Source: Lachnoclostridium sp. (GTDB lineage: Bacteria; Bacillota_A; Clostridia; Lachnospirales; Lachnospiraceae). From it: DNA of 40,840 nucleotides. The stretch's first letter is position 1. Each line of letters starts with the position of its first letter. The stretch covers positions 1-40,840 of the forward strand of contig SVDR01000014.1 of the NCBI GenBank assembly GCA_015057755.1. The letters are read 5' to 3'. Below are positions 40,725-40,840 of this stretch, in pieces. Made by a program: the position numbers and the translations under genes. Under the pieces are notes generated by a model that worked only from the letters and a program-made list of their open reading frames with translations, ran no database searches and was not told where the DNA came from.

Positions 40725-40840
40725 TTAACGTTTGGAGAACTGCGGAGCGCGACGAGCACCTTTGAGACCCGGTTTCTTTCTCTCTTTCATACGCGGATCT
40801 CTTGTTAAGAAACCAGCTTTCTTGAGAACCGGACGGAACT
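40725..40840 (-). CDS. rpsI: 30S ribosomal protein S9, C-terminal end
   Basis: The last 37 codons of S9 and its TAA stop at 40725-40727; the rest lies beyond the right edge. The tail ([20 protein letters not shown], then APQFSKR) is the conserved basic S9 C-terminus, whose final Lys-Arg reaches the P-site tRNA in the ribosome. In Firmicutes rplM usually precedes it. It ends at a clear terminator. Confidence 0.96.
   Translation of the reverse strand, partial: FRPVLKKAGFLTRDPRMKERKKPGLKGARRAPQFSKR

Overview
The window looks like chromosomal DNA of a Gram-positive anaerobe of the class Clostridia, most likely a Lachnospiraceae-type gut commensal. The supporting signs are strong AGGAGG ribosome sites, TTGACA/TATAAT promoters with 17-base spacing, a CIRCE operator upstream of clpB, a lipoprotein sugar-binding protein with LacI-type operators, a secreted protein made of cell-wall-binding repeats, and TTG/GTG starts. 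The family assignment is an inference from gene style and not a database result. I see no mobile element, CRISPR array, tRNA or rRNA. No stretch longer than 300 bases lacks a gene; the longest gaps (39610-39892, 19920-20182, 8862-9112, 5514-5754) hold promoters, operators and terminators.

Layout. 1-5.6 kb (minus strand): the start of a secreted 5'-nucleotidase, then ilvBN (acetohydroxyacid synthase), then clpB under a CIRCE operator. 5.7-8.9 kb (minus): a PfkB-type sugar kinase, a PucR-family regulator, and a second shorter CdaR/PucR-like protein whose ribosome site lies inside a long RNA hairpin. 9.1-18.4 kb: a catabolic-looking region. It has two amidohydrolases in one plus-strand operon; a PatB/MalY-type C-S lyase and an EamA transporter on the minus strand; and a second plus-strand operon with type I dehydroquinase (aroD), a 2-hydroxyacid dehydrogenase, a third amidohydrolase and an M20 aminoacylase/peptidase. 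18.5-23.9 kb: a cell-wall-binding repeat protein, then an rRNA-type methyltransferase with trkA and trkH (potassium uptake). 23.9-30.8 kb (minus): a heterodimeric ABC exporter, a membrane GGDEF protein, greA and a 2-hydroxycarboxylate transporter. 30.8-40.6 kb: a maltodextrin/alpha-glucan locus with two malQ genes, two LacI-type regulators, a binding protein plus two permeases (no ATPase gene), and a divergent YesL/DUF624 gene. The right edge holds the end of rpsI.

How the parts fit. The right-hand 10 kb is a coherent sugar-uptake and glucan-processing unit: the ABC importer brings in maltooligosaccharides, MalQ disproportionates them, and LacI-type regulators acting at the palindromes I can see would control it. 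The 9-18 kb cluster is the least explained part. Its enzyme set (amide hydrolases, an aminoacylase, a C-S lyase, a hydroxyacid dehydrogenase and a drug/metabolite-type transporter) suggests breakdown of some N-acylated or cyclic amide compound, but the substrate cannot be read from the sequence. The most unusual single features are the ribosome-site hairpin at 6587-6638, the small upstream ORF that overlaps the start of the first amidohydrolase, and the operator-like repeats around malQ and the sugar-binding protein gene.
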